Shown piece by piece: positions 47,763-58,099 of a stretch of DNA of 64,000 nucleotides (position 1 is its first letter; each line of letters starts with the position of its first letter). The DNA is taken from the NCBI GenBank assembly GCA_029891345.1, contig CM056994.1, positions 141,506,457-141,570,456 on the forward strand. The letters are read 5' to 3'. Below the pieces are notes generated by a model. That model searched no databases. It had not been told where the DNA came from and was given only the letters and a program-made list of their open reading frames with translations. This DNA is from Dryococelus australis (taxonomy: Eukaryota; Arthropoda; Insecta; Phasmatodea; Phasmatidae). The translations under genes were made by a program, and so were the position numbers.

Positions 47763-48330
47763 CATCGTATGCCACGATAGATGAGCGGTTTAAGGCATCA
47801 GTCTGGTGATCCAAGGTTCGGCAGTTCGTTCCCGCTCTCTTTCAAACAGTATTTTGAGTTTAAAAAAACAGCGCTCAGAGAAACCAACTCCGGAGCCAAT
47901 GTCGTAGTCGAACCAGAGCAACACTAGTGCCCCTAGCAGTCATGATGGTCGAACGTCGAAATGTGAGAAACCAGAGAGAAAGAGAAGGAAACAAATAGAG
48001 AAAGTAAATAGCTAAAGAGAGAAAGTAGAGACGAAATAAATTAAGAGAATGATAAAGATGGCACAAGAGAAAAATTGGAGCACTCAGAGCAAAACCTCGG
48101 AATGCAAGAGAGGTAACATGGAATGATAGAGCAAGAAATAATTTCATTGAATGATAGAGAATGAAACATACACACTGGCTACCAATATGGCGGGACCAAT
48201 ATGGCGATGTACTTGCTACAAATATGGTTGTGTACTGGATTCCAATACAGCGGACTTCAAGATGATGGCCAGAATTACAGAGTAGGAAGTCTGAATTCCA
48301 AGATGATGGCGAACGCCCTCGGGCCTCATC
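47763..48330 (+). mobile_element. tRNA-derived SINE with ATGGCG/AAGATG-rich tail (family 3, copy B)
   Basis: A tRNA-Leu-like head has TAGATGAGCGGTTTAAGGC (A box) and GGCAGTTCGTTCCCGC (B box). It is followed by a body with ACTAGTGCCCCTAGCAG and, from 48,185, repeated AATATGGCGG, AATATGGCGA and AAGATGATGGC words. It matches copy A at 7,795-8,190 in order and wording and has the better head. Confidence 0.7.
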
Positions 48331-48880
48331 CCAATTCCGTTGTCTCTGTTTGCCCATATGCCAACAACTTACCGAAAGTGTGAAAAGCTCACGGGTACAT
48401 CAATTTATAGTCTTTACACAGTGTTAATTTATTAAGGATGTTACGTATCCTGTGCTAAGATTGGATAAAATGTTTATACTCGTTTTAGAAAGTTCGAAGA
48501 AAAGTGGGGACTAAAGTCTCTTAGCTAATTCGTGTTGAGAGTTCTAATGTTATTTCAGCACAAAAAAAATTATTTTACATTAAAGGGTTATTTATAATAG
48601 CTGTAATCGATTAGATCTTCTAATTCGTATGGCGCGAACTACTTTTTTACCAGCTCAATGCTCAGAAATGTTTAGGTCATACCGGGTAGTTGGGCTCTAA
48701 CCATCAACAGTACGACCTCCATGCCACGCAAGCAGGGCGCCGCGCCGTAGCAATCGTAACGAGGTTTCTTTTTAACAAAAAATGTCACTATTCATAAGAC
48801 CAAATTTGAGCCTGTAGAGAAGAAACTGACCTTGTTTCAATTCTAGGAATTTAATACTCGAACACATATTGACACTCATA

Positions 48881-48956
48881 CATTACCCGGAACTCGAACA
48901 CAGAAACTCACTAGATATAAAACAGCGCACTAACCAATTAAGTTATTGAGATAGAC
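48881..48956 (-). mobile_element. tRNA-derived repeat head (family 4)
   Basis: The minus strand shows CTTAATTGGTTAGTGCGC (A-box-like) and GTGTTCGAGTTCCGGG (B-box-like), spaced as in a tRNA over about 76 bp. The acceptor strands do not pair, so it is a tRNA-derived pseudogene or SINE head, not a working tRNA. Confidence 0.5.
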
Positions 48957-48969
48957 TTAAAGGCATGCG

Positions 48970-49250
48970 CCTCAGTATCATAATCGGGAATATAACTCCT
49001 AATCCGATGGTTCCATGTTGACGCCTTGGCGACGTAAATCACGGGGACTGGGAACCTCCGAAGACCTTGATTAAGACGCCAGTACTATTGCCACATAAAT
49101 GCGATATATTAGGCTGTAAACCAGCGATATTAACATTTTCGATATCTTCTCGTAATACTTTTAACTACGAAAAATCCAAACTCCAAACGGCTAATAAATA
49201 TTGTGTAGTTGGGCTTTAAAAAAAAAAAACAATTAAAAAAAATTCTTTCA
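48970..49250. other. Unassigned stretch
   Basis: No gene or repeat family recognised; an A-run lies at about 49,220-49,230. Confidence 0.35.
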
Positions 49251-49257
49251 ATCAGCA

Positions 49258-49560
49258 TATGCTTTGAAGTGCATGCTGACAGTAAAGTTGCAAGCAATCT
49301 ATGAAAGTAGTTCCATGTCTTAACATCCTACTGAATGCAATATATTTAATATCTGTAAACATGTGAAAACTTTCAAGCTATTTTATATACGTTTTTTTTA
49401 TGGCATATGGGTATAAGATTTAGCAGATTATTAAACTTTTTAGTTGCTAACTAAATCACAGTTTTACTTGATGGACGCATGAACAAAGTGACATACACCA
49501 TAAAAATATAATTGTTAACTGCTTCGGAAGTGTGGGGGAAGGATACTTAGTAGAGAGGAA
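49258..49560. repeat. Weak internal match to the MITE family
   Basis: CAGTAAAGTTGCAAGCAAT then AAGTAGTTCCATGTCTTAAC near the left, and GACGCATGAACAAAGTG then CTTCGGAAGTGTG near the right, parallel the interior of the 31,357-31,780 MITE in order and spacing. The inverted ends themselves were not found, so this is an eroded copy at best. Confidence 0.35.
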
Positions 49561-49850
49561 ATTATATCCTCTGCCCGATTTCAATATGGCTAACAACATT
49601 TTAACAATAGCATAGTAAACCTTTACATAGATGTAAAAACTTTTCGGGTTTCTTTAGCTAAACATTTACTGGACGAATGCATATGTATGTAATACAAACG
49701 ACGGTACTGAACTTTTTTACTGTCTTTCCGCAAATAAATTGACTGGGTCACATCTTGAAGTGCTATAATTACTTGTCGCACGGTGAGATCAGAGCTCTCT
49801 CCGATCCTGTGATTTGCGTGAAGAGGCTAATCTAGATCGATTTAGAAGCA

Positions 49851-50036
49851 GCGGCCATTGTGGTGTAGTAGTTAAACTGCTCGCTTTTCACAAAGACGAA
49901 CCAAGTTGGAATCCCAACATGGCCCCTCAGACCTTCACGTGTGAGAAACATGGCAGACGTTTTTTGGGGCACTCCCGTTTCTCTAGCTCTTGCATTCCGC
50001 TGACGTTCTTTATTTCCCTCATTTAACACCCACCTG
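49851..50036 (+). mobile_element. tRNA-derived SINE (family 1, copy C, diverged)
   Basis: GTGGTGTAGTAGTTAAACTG (A-box-like) is followed by GAACCAAGTTGGAATCCCAA in the B-box position, then a body with CACGTGTGAGAAACATGGCA. Layout and head match copies A and B, but the B box is mutated. Confidence 0.6.
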
Positions 50037-50154
50037 TGCTCGAGACATCGTGGTTAACACCTGAGAAAACATCTCTACTTGATTTAGGTACAGTGGTCAA
50101 CAATGCTAAACATGTTCGTATATACATGCAAGTTATTACGGAATTGTACAGTGC

Positions 50155-50381
50155 CTACGGAAGCGTGGTCCTTAGTGAAGATAAACATAACTGACCTTCA
50201 AACAAGTCAAATTCGGAACTGCCCGTATATCCGTTAGCTTTGGTTTCGGGAACGAACGATGCTGAGGCTACACAAAGCTTTCTTCGCCCATATAGCGAGA
50301 AAGCTATAGTTTCTAGAGCAGTTAGGATATTGAGACCACTTAAACCCATTACGATGAACTTCAGCAAGTAGTACAAGTAAT
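50155..50381 (-). CDS. Possible terminal exon of a membrane protein
   Basis: The minus strand has a good acceptor (CTCTTACAG at 50,382-50,390), then an uninterrupted 75-codon frame to a TAG at 50,155. It starts DYLYYLLKFIVMGLSGLNIL and runs into TALETIAFSLYGRRKL, a hydrophobic helix of about 22 residues followed by Arg/Lys, then a polar acidic tail. The shape (helix with MG.S.L, then E..AF, then basic stop-transfer) recalls the second membrane helix and cytoplasmic tail of DEG/ENaC (pickpocket) channels, but the expected Gly-Gly turn before it is absent here. No upstream exon was found. It may be a host-gene exon, a pseudogene exon or a chance frame. Confidence 0.3.
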
Positions 50382-50389
50382 CTGTAAGA

Positions 50390-52250
50390 GTTAGCGACAC
50401 TTCAAACTTAGGCTAGACATTGAAAAATCTAGGTGCCAGACTTACATAAAAAAAATGTTTACATACAACGTTGTTAAGAGAACGTAAGAGCTAAGTGGTA
50501 GAACTAACAAATGACCAAAATTTTTATTTCTGATCAAATGTCGCTCTAAATGAATGTACATGTTTTAATATTCTCTTTATAAGCATAGAAATTGAATATA
50601 TTTTGTAATCTAAGTGAATGAAGAGGAAATTTACGAAAGCAAACAAGTAAATTTAAAAAAAAAAAAAAACGTTCATTAATAGAGAGATTTTTAATGTTCA
50701 TGCAGAATAATTTTTTGAGGTAGAATGAAAAAGTCAGGGCAATTTTTAAGAGCGTTTTGTCATAATTTCACGAAAATATACTTTTCTCTATCAATGAACG
50801 TAACCTTTAGTGCTTCTTTGATTGTGTACCTCACACACACAAACACACCTCCCACCAGGCACAAGCCCATGTCTGGCTCCATCTTGAGGTTCAGAGCTCG
50901 ATCACTGGTCTTGGCAGACCAGGTTCTGGCAGGGGCTGAAGAGTGGGTTACATGATGCCAGCACAGCGGTGCACGGGCATTGTATTGGAGCATCCCTTCC
51001 ATGTTTACCCTTTTTCATTCCGTAATTTCTACATCTTCTAATCGTCTCTACTGACGGAATACTTACGCTGATTAGTAAATGCATGTTCGTATAGCCAGCA
51101 TGTGTATACTATAACATAATTTAATCAAAATGACGGCGATGCAGTTGCACTTACCCCTCCCTCTAGTTCATCCCACTCCCCCAACCACTTCGTGCAAGTT
51201 TCATTTTCAGTGCAAGTACTTTTCTGGTGCATGTGCTTTGATAATTGCAATTAAAATGTAACTGCATGTGTAATTGTACTTGCTATTGCACATTTACTTT
51301 CCCCTCCCCCCTGTGTGCGGGATGTTTCAAGGGTTGTTCTGGCAGGCGTCATCGAGTCCATGGTCGCCAGCCTAGGGGTAGCAGTGACCAGTGCTTGGTT
51401 CGATGCTTCTTGGGGGTACTTACATTTTTTTGCGTAATGAGCAATTACGCATTGAGAGTAAGTACAGGTGTTGTCAGGACGGTTGCCTGCTCACGACTAG
51501 CACCGACGAGGTTGGTAGGGTGATCAGGTGTAAATGAGCTGCAGGGGAAAGGTATTTGAATGAGGGGAGAGGAGGGGTTTCGTATGCTTGATGTAATTCA
51601 ATAGTGAATGTAATAAATAATTATAAATATGTAATAACTAATTACACAAACTTGCATATGCAGCAATGAATTACTTATTACATGTGCAGAGAGAGCAAGT
51701 ATAAGTCTTGCAGATCGAGAGCTGTAGGCAGACTGTGGTCTAATGTTAGGTATGGGGAAGGTGTGTTGGGAGGTTTTTGCCTACGATTGAGGTAAATGGA
51801 AAAATAATTAGTTTATATAATTGTAATAATTAATTCTGTGCACTTACGAATGCAGTATGAAATAATTACATATCGCAGTTAACAATAACAAAGTACAAAA
51901 CCTCCATACACGTATGTTCCCTAGCACAGATCCAGCTCATGTGAGCAAGAGTAACCAGTATGAAAGGGTTATACCCCCTACGCCATACTGACAAGAGCTT
52001 ATTTCTTTCACACAACATAGAAAGCCATATTGGAATGTGTTTATTATATAATTCATTGAGTTTACGTAGAAAATATTCAGTCTAATTTGACCTGCGAAAA
52101 CAGTGTTCATGGTACTCCTGCATTTTCGAATGACCCCATTCTAACACTCATGTACTGAGAGTGAATGTTATTTAAAATGCAACATATAATTGAAGCTTCT
52201 AGAGGATATGCTGTGCTTCCAAGCGATTCAGAATTCTGCGAGTGCATTAT
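50390..52250. other. Unassigned stretch with alternating purine-pyrimidine words
   Basis: No gene recognised. An A-run lies at about 50,655-50,669 and a (CA)n-like CACACACACAAACACACC at 50,832-50,849. 51,140-51,900 repeats words such as GTGCAAGTAC, AATTACACAAAC and TTACTTATTAC in a loose way. A Cys-rich frame at 51,245-51,523 looks like chance. Confidence 0.35.
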
Positions 52251-52255
52251 CGTGG

Positions 52256-52257
52256 TG

Positions 52258-52322
<65 letters not shown>

Positions 52323-52362
52323 ATACACACACACACACACACGCAAGCCTTCTTTCTGACTG

Positions 52363-52433
<71 letters not shown>

Positions 52434-52465
52434 AGTAAGAAAGAAGGCTTGCTTGTGTGAAGTAT
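52256..52465. repeat. (TA)n-(CA)n-(TA)n compound microsatellite with long palindrome
   Basis: A (TA)n tract at 52,261-52,318 is followed by (AC)n at 52,325-52,342, GCAAGCCTTCTTTCTGACTG, a second (TA)n tract at 52,365-52,430 and TTAAGTAAGAAAGAAGGCTT. The unique sequences on either side of the second TA tract are inverted copies (about 30 bp each), so the stretch from 52,336 to 52,460 can fold into one long hairpin. Confidence 0.9.
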
Positions 52466-52469
52466 TATC

Positions 52470-52918
52470 ATAATCATTTTGATAAGACATTTACTATTAA
52501 GGAAATAGCAATATCATATTCTGAAGAAGAAGAAGAAGGGACCAATGTGATATGTTTTCCCCTGCCCTATGGGTGGGGCGACTTATCTCCAGATATTAAA
52601 TCAATATTTTGACTTCCGATGTAAATATTAGCCACAAGAAAATAATTAACTGGTGTGAACTGTAAAATCTGGTCTTAAGAAAAACATCAATTTTAAGAGT
52701 AAAAAAATGTTAGTTATATTATCTCATGTAGAAATAATATTTGATTGTAAACAGATCATAAAGAAAAAACACTCTTGTTAAAATTACCACTACCACTGTT
52801 TATCAATTGTAAAAACATGTATATAATATATTTTAAAAAACAAATACACAAATAAGAGGATATTTATCACAAAAAAATTCACCAAATAACACCTGCTGAC
52901 ATCCTTGTTTTATTAAAT
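52470..52918. other. AT-rich flank upstream of the LTR element
   Basis: Contains GAAGAAGAAGAAGAAGGGA at 52,523-52,541. No gene is seen. Confidence 0.5.
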
Positions 52919-54622
52919 TGCAACGTTCGTACATTTGTGTGTGCAATATTGGTACTTTTTTCAGTTATCATCTCTGCGCCGTTAAAGATCCCGTGCCTTT
53001 CATGCCCTTTTTTCGTTTTGGGATTGACTGCAAACGGCCTCTGCTTAGTTCTTTCGTTCTCCACATGTGGACAGCATTCGAGCCGACCCCTTTGCAACAC
53101 TTCAACGATATAAGTTTGAATATTATCATTCGGGATTGGGCCGATACTTCTCTTCGGGCCTTCATACTGTTCAGATGGCTATCAATGGGTGCCAGGTCGT
53201 CTCCTCGATGATTATTCGACGCAGCTGAGAGCGACTTTTCGTCATGGATGACGACATTATTTAGAAACGGGCTCAACTCTGTCTCTTGACTCGACGATTG
53301 ATTTTTAATGAATAATCAGGTTTATTTCGCCAATTGTAATAGTGTACAACTGGCGAGAGTGTGAACTGCTGTCTGGTAGCGCAAATGTATGTTGGTGAGT
53401 TGAGGAGTGTGAGAAGTACTGTGGGCCTTTTGATTTAACATAGTTTGTAGTTTGCTAGTGTTTCGATTGCTGGTAGTATTCGGTATTCCTTTAATTTTTT
53501 GGGTATCCCCTTCAAAGGCCATTGTTATTTTGAAGTGCTTACATATTTTAATGGGATACTAAGGGATTTGCCGAATTTCTTGGCAGTGGTGGTTGCCCCA
53601 GGTGTCAAATGTGTCGTGCCAAATTAGTGAAATTTACCCCAATGCTTTTTCAATTCACACCATAATTTTTCGTCTTTTAGCTGTCGCGTGCGAGCATGTT
53701 TATAATTTTAAGGTAAGAATTTTATTCGGTCAACATAAAAATTGAATTTGCTACTACTAACTAGAATGTAAATAACACATAATACAATTTTAATTAAATA
53801 TTAATAATTACCAATAAAATAATGAATATTTTAAGTAAATATTTATTTTAATAGGTAATTAATCATCTGAAGAAGTGCTGAGACTGTTAATATATTAGTT
53901 TACAATCTTTCAAGTTATCCTTGTATGGGTTTGGTGCTATTTGCTTTCTTGCTATAACGTGCCGAGTTGCGGTTGCTGTCGAGTTCGAAAGCCAGCTGCC
54001 TGCCCCTTAGAAAACTTGTCCATGAAATGTGAATTTTGTGTAGCTGGGTTCATGTCAAAATGCCTTCCCAGTGTCTGAATTTTGATCAGTAAAAATTGAT
54101 TTTACATGCTTAGCAGGTGTAACACATTCTGTTCAGTAGGGAATTTATGCCCGTATTTACTGAAAGCTTGTATACACAAATTGTCAGATAGCTATCGATA
54201 TGCTCAGTATTGGTGTGAAACGACACTCACTTATTTTAACCATCTTGAAAACTACGTATATTACACTGGATTTTTATGCTCGGGAAACTGAAGCTATATT
54301 TTGCAAGATTCTTGAAATTAAATGTAAAAGGGAAATGTGTGAATCTTTGTACCTGAATATTGTACATCAAACTTGAGGGGGCTTTTTGAAAAACGTTGTC
54401 TGTGCATGCCTTTAAATGGTGTTTGTTCATTGAAGATTGGCAAGCCTTTTTAATATTTTCTAATGACTGTGGAAGTTATAATTGATATTTATTGCTGAGT
54501 AGTACTATAAAATAAACTGAAAAATCTTGAAAGCTCTAATGTGCAATTTTTTTTTGTGTTTTGTTACTAATCTGAGAGTGATTATTGTTTTTTATTCACA
54601 AATTTGCACCATTTGTAGTGCA
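52919..54622 (+). repeat. 5' LTR (about 1.7 kb) of the gypsy-type element
   Basis: Matches 61,208-63,136 in order over its length: GACTGCAA-CGGCCTCT, GATGATTATTCGAC, ACATTATTTAGAAA-GGGCTC, GAGAGTGATTATTGTT. It ends ATTCACAAATTTGC then GTGCA. It starts TGCAACG and ends CA. A polyadenylation-type AAATAAA lies near 54,510. Divergence from the 3' LTR is high by eye (about 15-20% outside indels), so the insertion is old. A segment at 53,745-53,880 differs completely from its partner. Confidence 0.75.
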
Positions 54623-55662
54623 ACTTTTATTATGCGTACCCTGCTAATTTTTTGTATTTTATTGTGTTTAATGATTGCGAGTTATTCGAATGTGGCGTGG
54701 GTTATCTGGATGTATTCACTCACCAAGGACGAACTTAATTGCCTGTTAAAAGATCTTGAAGTTCTCCTTGAGGAAGATATTCCCATCGTGCAGTTCCGGC
54801 GCGCCATGGTTTAAGCTTTGCGCAGTCAGGATGTGCCTGTGACGTCGCAGCCCTATCAGCAATTGGTTCTTGCGGTGAGTTAGCAGTCGTCTAATAAGGT
54901 TCCATACATCTCCTTAGATAATGTTCCGGTCCTTTATTCACTTGACCAAGCCAGTATTCTACATTTTTTTCATTTCCATTTCCAGAATAGTTCAGTTGCA
55001 TTTGTGTTCCGATGAGGAACTGCTTAAGGAATCGCAGTAAAATTGCAAAGTTTCGTCCTCCAGCTTTTGCATGATGAATTTTTCGAATTGTACCTTTGTA
55101 GGTTTCATACTGTGTTCTTCAAGCTGTCTTCCCTGCTCGTGTTCGCAGATGCTGCGAGTAGTATATGCATGGGTTGCAATGTCTTTGTAGATGTGTGGCT
55201 TGCAAAATCCTAGTAGATGTGTTTGTTGCAATGTCTTAGTAAATGCATGGGTTGCAATGTCTTAGTAAATGCATGGGTTGCAATGTCTTAGTAGATGCAT
55301 CGGTTACAATATCTTCGTAAATGTGTAGGTTGCAATGTATTAGTGATGCATGGGTTGCAATGGCTTAGTAGATGCATGGATAGCAATGTGTTAGTTGATG
55401 CATGGTTTGCAATGTCTTATTCTTAGATTTCAACATCCTAATGAGTTAGTGGGGGTATTTATTGAGTCAGTGTGCAATATGCCATGTGGCTTTATATTTA
55501 CATTTAAGTGAACAGGAGTTGGTTAACATTATTGTTGATAGTTTATACCGTTGGCGAAGACCAATTCTATGATGGTTTTTGCTCCGTGCAATCTGATGGA
55601 AATATGCCAGACTGCTTCCAAACATACAGGGACATTTAACTGTGTCGATGTAGTACCAGGCA
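54623..55662 (+). pseudogene. Leader and gag-like region
   Basis: After the 5' LTR, a frame to 54,814 reads SLTKDELNCLLKDLEVLLEE and ends VQFRRAMV, followed after a stop by a short SQDVPVTSQPYQQLVLA. This resembles the N-terminal charged helix of gypsy gag. Further on, around 55,000, LCSDEELLKES recalls gag capsid wording. The rest is unreadable, and a minisatellite occupies 55,155-55,430. No intact gag frame exists; the assignment rests on position and weak resemblance. Confidence 0.4.
55155..55430. repeat. 26-bp minisatellite inside the retrotransposon gag region
   Basis: About ten tandem copies of ATGCATGGGTTGCAATGTCT plus TAGTAA/G, unit about 26 bp. Central copies at about 55,225-55,290 are nearly identical and the outer ones diverged. 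The repeat destroys any gag reading frame here. Confidence 0.9.
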
Positions 55663-55905
55663 TTGTACCCTCATTCCTCTGTAGGTAATACGAATGTGTC
55701 AAAGGACAATGCTGAGAGTAGTACTTTTCCTTTTGATAACACCGATCAGCGACAACATTGGGAGTGTTGCGTCAATTGCACTCGTGCAGTGAATGTTGCT
55801 GCCTCTTTTCAATTGGGTAGGGTAAGTTTGGAGGAATTTCGTTGTTTCTGTTGTGGTCGTGCGGGACATATGTGCACGGCCTGTAGGGCGGGAAACGATT
55901 CCTGA
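55663..55905 (+). pseudogene. gag nucleocapsid zinc knuckle
   Basis: The frame contains CFCCGRAGHMCTAC, fitting the retroviral-type CX2CX4HX4C knuckle that binds element RNA during packaging. It ends at a TGA 24 bases later, in the usual place just upstream of protease. An upstream Cys pair (ECCVNC) may be incidental. The segment is open for 80 residues but has no intact gag before it. Confidence 0.75.
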
Positions 55906-55936
55906 CTATTAGTCAAGATCCTAATAATATTCTCCA

Positions 55937-56083
55937 CGATCTATTCGTCAGTGTCTGGCGATGGTCACCTATGGAGGGTTGAATGTCCTTGCATTAGTTG
56001 ATTCTGGTGCGATTTATTGTTTAGTGAGCGAAAGCTTTCTTAATCAACTTGGGGAAATGAAAAAAGTGTCTAAGAGACACTAA
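55937..56083 (+). pseudogene. Aspartic protease remnant
   Basis: The frame reads RSIRQCLAMVTYGGLNVLAL and then VDSGAIYCLVSESFL, containing the D-S/T-G active-site triplet (Asp codon at 56,000) of retropepsins in the expected L-V-D-S-G-A context. It stops at 56,081. The flap and C-terminal strands are not clearly readable downstream. The active enzyme would be a homodimer that cleaves the polyprotein. Confidence 0.7.
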
Positions 56084-56428
56084 AGTGACATTCCCGAGAA
56101 GTGTTTGTGCATTGCTAACAGCGATGTCATAAGATATAATATGGTTGTCGATGGGTATTTAAAAATTGGTATATTGTTGTGGACTTTGCCTTTTTGGGTT
56201 CTTCTTATTCTTTCATAGAACTGAATTTTTGCCTTGGAATTTCTGGGGAGTTCCAGAGCAGTTTTTAACTTGGATGGAGACTACCTATCATTTGGATTTG
56301 CTGCTAATATTAGAGTAGGTCTTCATGTTGAGGAAAGTCAGGTCGTTTTTTCCTTGGTTTCTGGTGATTATGTTAGTAAGGATTAGTTTCAGGTCTGGTT
56401 AGCAAGGCTGCAATAGGAATTTAGCGAC

Positions 56429-57215
56429 GTGATTATGTTCGAAATCAGGAAGTGTGACATCCTTCCTCATAGGTTTTTGCTTACGGACGACATCCCAGTT
56501 CTTAACAGACATTTCAAGTGCCTTCCACCCAAACTCCATGCTTTCCATGAGATTATCGATAAGCTCTTTGCCGCCGGTGTAATTGTTCCTTTTATGTCGG
56601 ATATTTGTTCGCCCAGGTTTCTTGTGAGGAAGAAGTATAGTGACCAATACCTTCTAGTTGTCAATCATTCTCTAGTAAATAATAAGACACATAAAGGTTC
56701 AGTCCCTCTTCCCGCAGTTGATGGTGCTTTACAACATTTGGGCAAGGCGTAGGTATTTTCCTTGCTTGATTTGAAGAACTATCTCCCTCAGTGTATCTTG
56801 AATCTATCATATAGGGAATATACTGTGTTCAGTACTCCATGGGTTCAGTTTGAGTTTACAAGAATTTCCATGGGCTCTTGTTTCGGTAGCCAGTCTTTAT
56901 ATCGTGTTTGGTATCATGTTTGTCGGATTTGATTTTCATTTTTGTTTTTAATTATACAGACTATATAATCGTTTATAGTGACGAATTATTGGGATTCTCA
57001 CCTGGTGCATTTCAGACAAGCCTTGACTCATATACGTGAGGAAGTGCTCACTGTGGATCCTGAAAATTTAACCTTATGCTCACACAAGGTAAGATTTTTA
57101 GGATATTTACTCAGTGATCTACAACTTTTGATCGATCCCGACCTTGTTGCTGCCATTTTGGGTTTTCAATGGCCAAGCATGCTCAAATATATTCATAAAT
57201 TGCTGTGTACTATGG
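56429..57215 (+). pseudogene. Reverse transcriptase remnant, altered YxDD box
   Basis: Readable blocks in order are: fingers (HAFHEIIDKLFAAGVIVPF, CSPRFLVRKKYSDQYLLVV, SVPLPAVDGALQHLGKA), a stop, then motif A FSLLDLKNYLPQ at about 56,758, FSTPWVQFEFTRISMG (the TPxGxYEFxxMPFG block), motif C at 56,953-56,964, and the thumb (LTHIREEVLTVDPENLTL, VRFLGYLLSD). Motif C reads YTDY in place of YxDD, so the second metal-binding Asp is lost. Stops at 56,750 and frame changes near 56,930 and 56,980 add to the damage. The order and spacing are those of gypsy RT. Confidence 0.8.
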
Positions 57216-57286
57216 AATAATATGATAGGATTAATCGATCATTATTCTAAGCTGAGAGCTCCCTTAATAAGCTGAAGAACAAAGGG

Positions 57287-57523
57287 GTGGAGTTCAAATG
57301 GTGCCGTGAACGAGAGACTACCTTTATCAACCATAAGCAGAGGTTCTCGTCACCTCCTGCCTTACATATCCCGGATTTTTCTAAAAGGTTCGTTCTCCAG
57401 GTCGATGCCTTGTCAGTGGCAGTGGGTGCCGTTCTGAGCCAAATTGTTGAGGTTCGTTTAGGTCCCATTGCATTTGCCAGCTGCACTTTGGAAGACGCAG
57501 AGTGTAATTTGGGAATTATATAA
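57287..57523 (+). pseudogene. RNase H (and connection) remnant
   Basis: KRFVLQVDALSVAVGAVLSQ matches the first strand of gypsy RNase H (F.L.TDAS..G.GAVL.Q), with the catalytic Asp present. It is preceded by FKWCRERETTFINHKQRF, the usual FxWxxExxxAFxxLK lead-in, and followed by PIAFASCTLEDAECNLG, the usual P.AF.S..L..AE.NY. The frame is open for 78 codons and stops at 57,521. The downstream catalytic residues are degraded. Confidence 0.75.
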
Positions 57524-57877
57524 AGGAAACACTGGCTTGTTTATTCGACCTTGAAAAATTTACTCAATACATCAAGCACGACGAATGTGATCTTTACACA
57601 AATAACTAAGCTGTATTTTGGGTTCCGAATCATCCCCAGCAATTGGGGAATCTGGGTCACTGGTTGCTTCGGCTTTCCAGATTTCCATTTATGGCACATC
57701 ATGCCCAGGGTACATACAAACAGGTCGCCGACACTTTTCGCATATATTCGACACTGATGATTTTGAGTCGGAAGTCAATGTACACTAATGGCCAGTGTAA
57801 CCTTGATCCAGGGTTTCCCTGAATTTTTCGTGAAATTGCATCAGACCCAGAAATATTATTAATTTTGTTCCCAGATC

Positions 57878-58096
57878 ATGCAAAATTTGAATGCAGGTGA
57901 AACTCTACTCTATATAGTGGAGATTGATGTCTTTTATTTTTCTGGCATGAGAGGTCGTGCTAGAAAAATTGTGGTTCCTGTGACCTTGAGGCAGATGATG
58001 TCATACTACCATGACACATTTTTTGGTGGTCATCAGGGGGTCAGCCGAAACTTCATTAAAATTGCTACTTATTTCGCTTGGCAAACATTGCGATGA
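57878..58096 (+). pseudogene. Integrase N-terminal (HHCC) zinc region, first half
   Basis: RKIVVPVTLRQMMSYYHDTF then FGGHQGVSRNFIKIATYFAW is the H2C2 integrase zinc-binding region: H at YYHD and H at GGHQG are present, followed by the YFAW (normally FxWP) strand. The expected Cys pair does not follow directly because the sequence is interrupted here; it is found again at about 59,742. Confidence 0.75.
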
Positions 58097-58099
58097 GAC

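Noticed and set aside
48881..48956. Functional tRNA gene
   Set aside because: A and B boxes are present, but the acceptor and anticodon stems do not pair, so it is a tRNA-derived repeat.
51245..51523. Cys-rich plus-strand frame that could suggest a small secreted peptide
   Set aside because: The cysteines come from repeated TGYA words in low-complexity sequence; there is no signal peptide pattern and no regular spacing.
52242..52477. Frames across the TA/CA microsatellite
   Set aside because: Pure repeat translation on both strands.
53322..53522. Small minus-strand ORF in the 5' LTR
   Set aside because: It lies in LTR sequence and is not kept in the 3' LTR.
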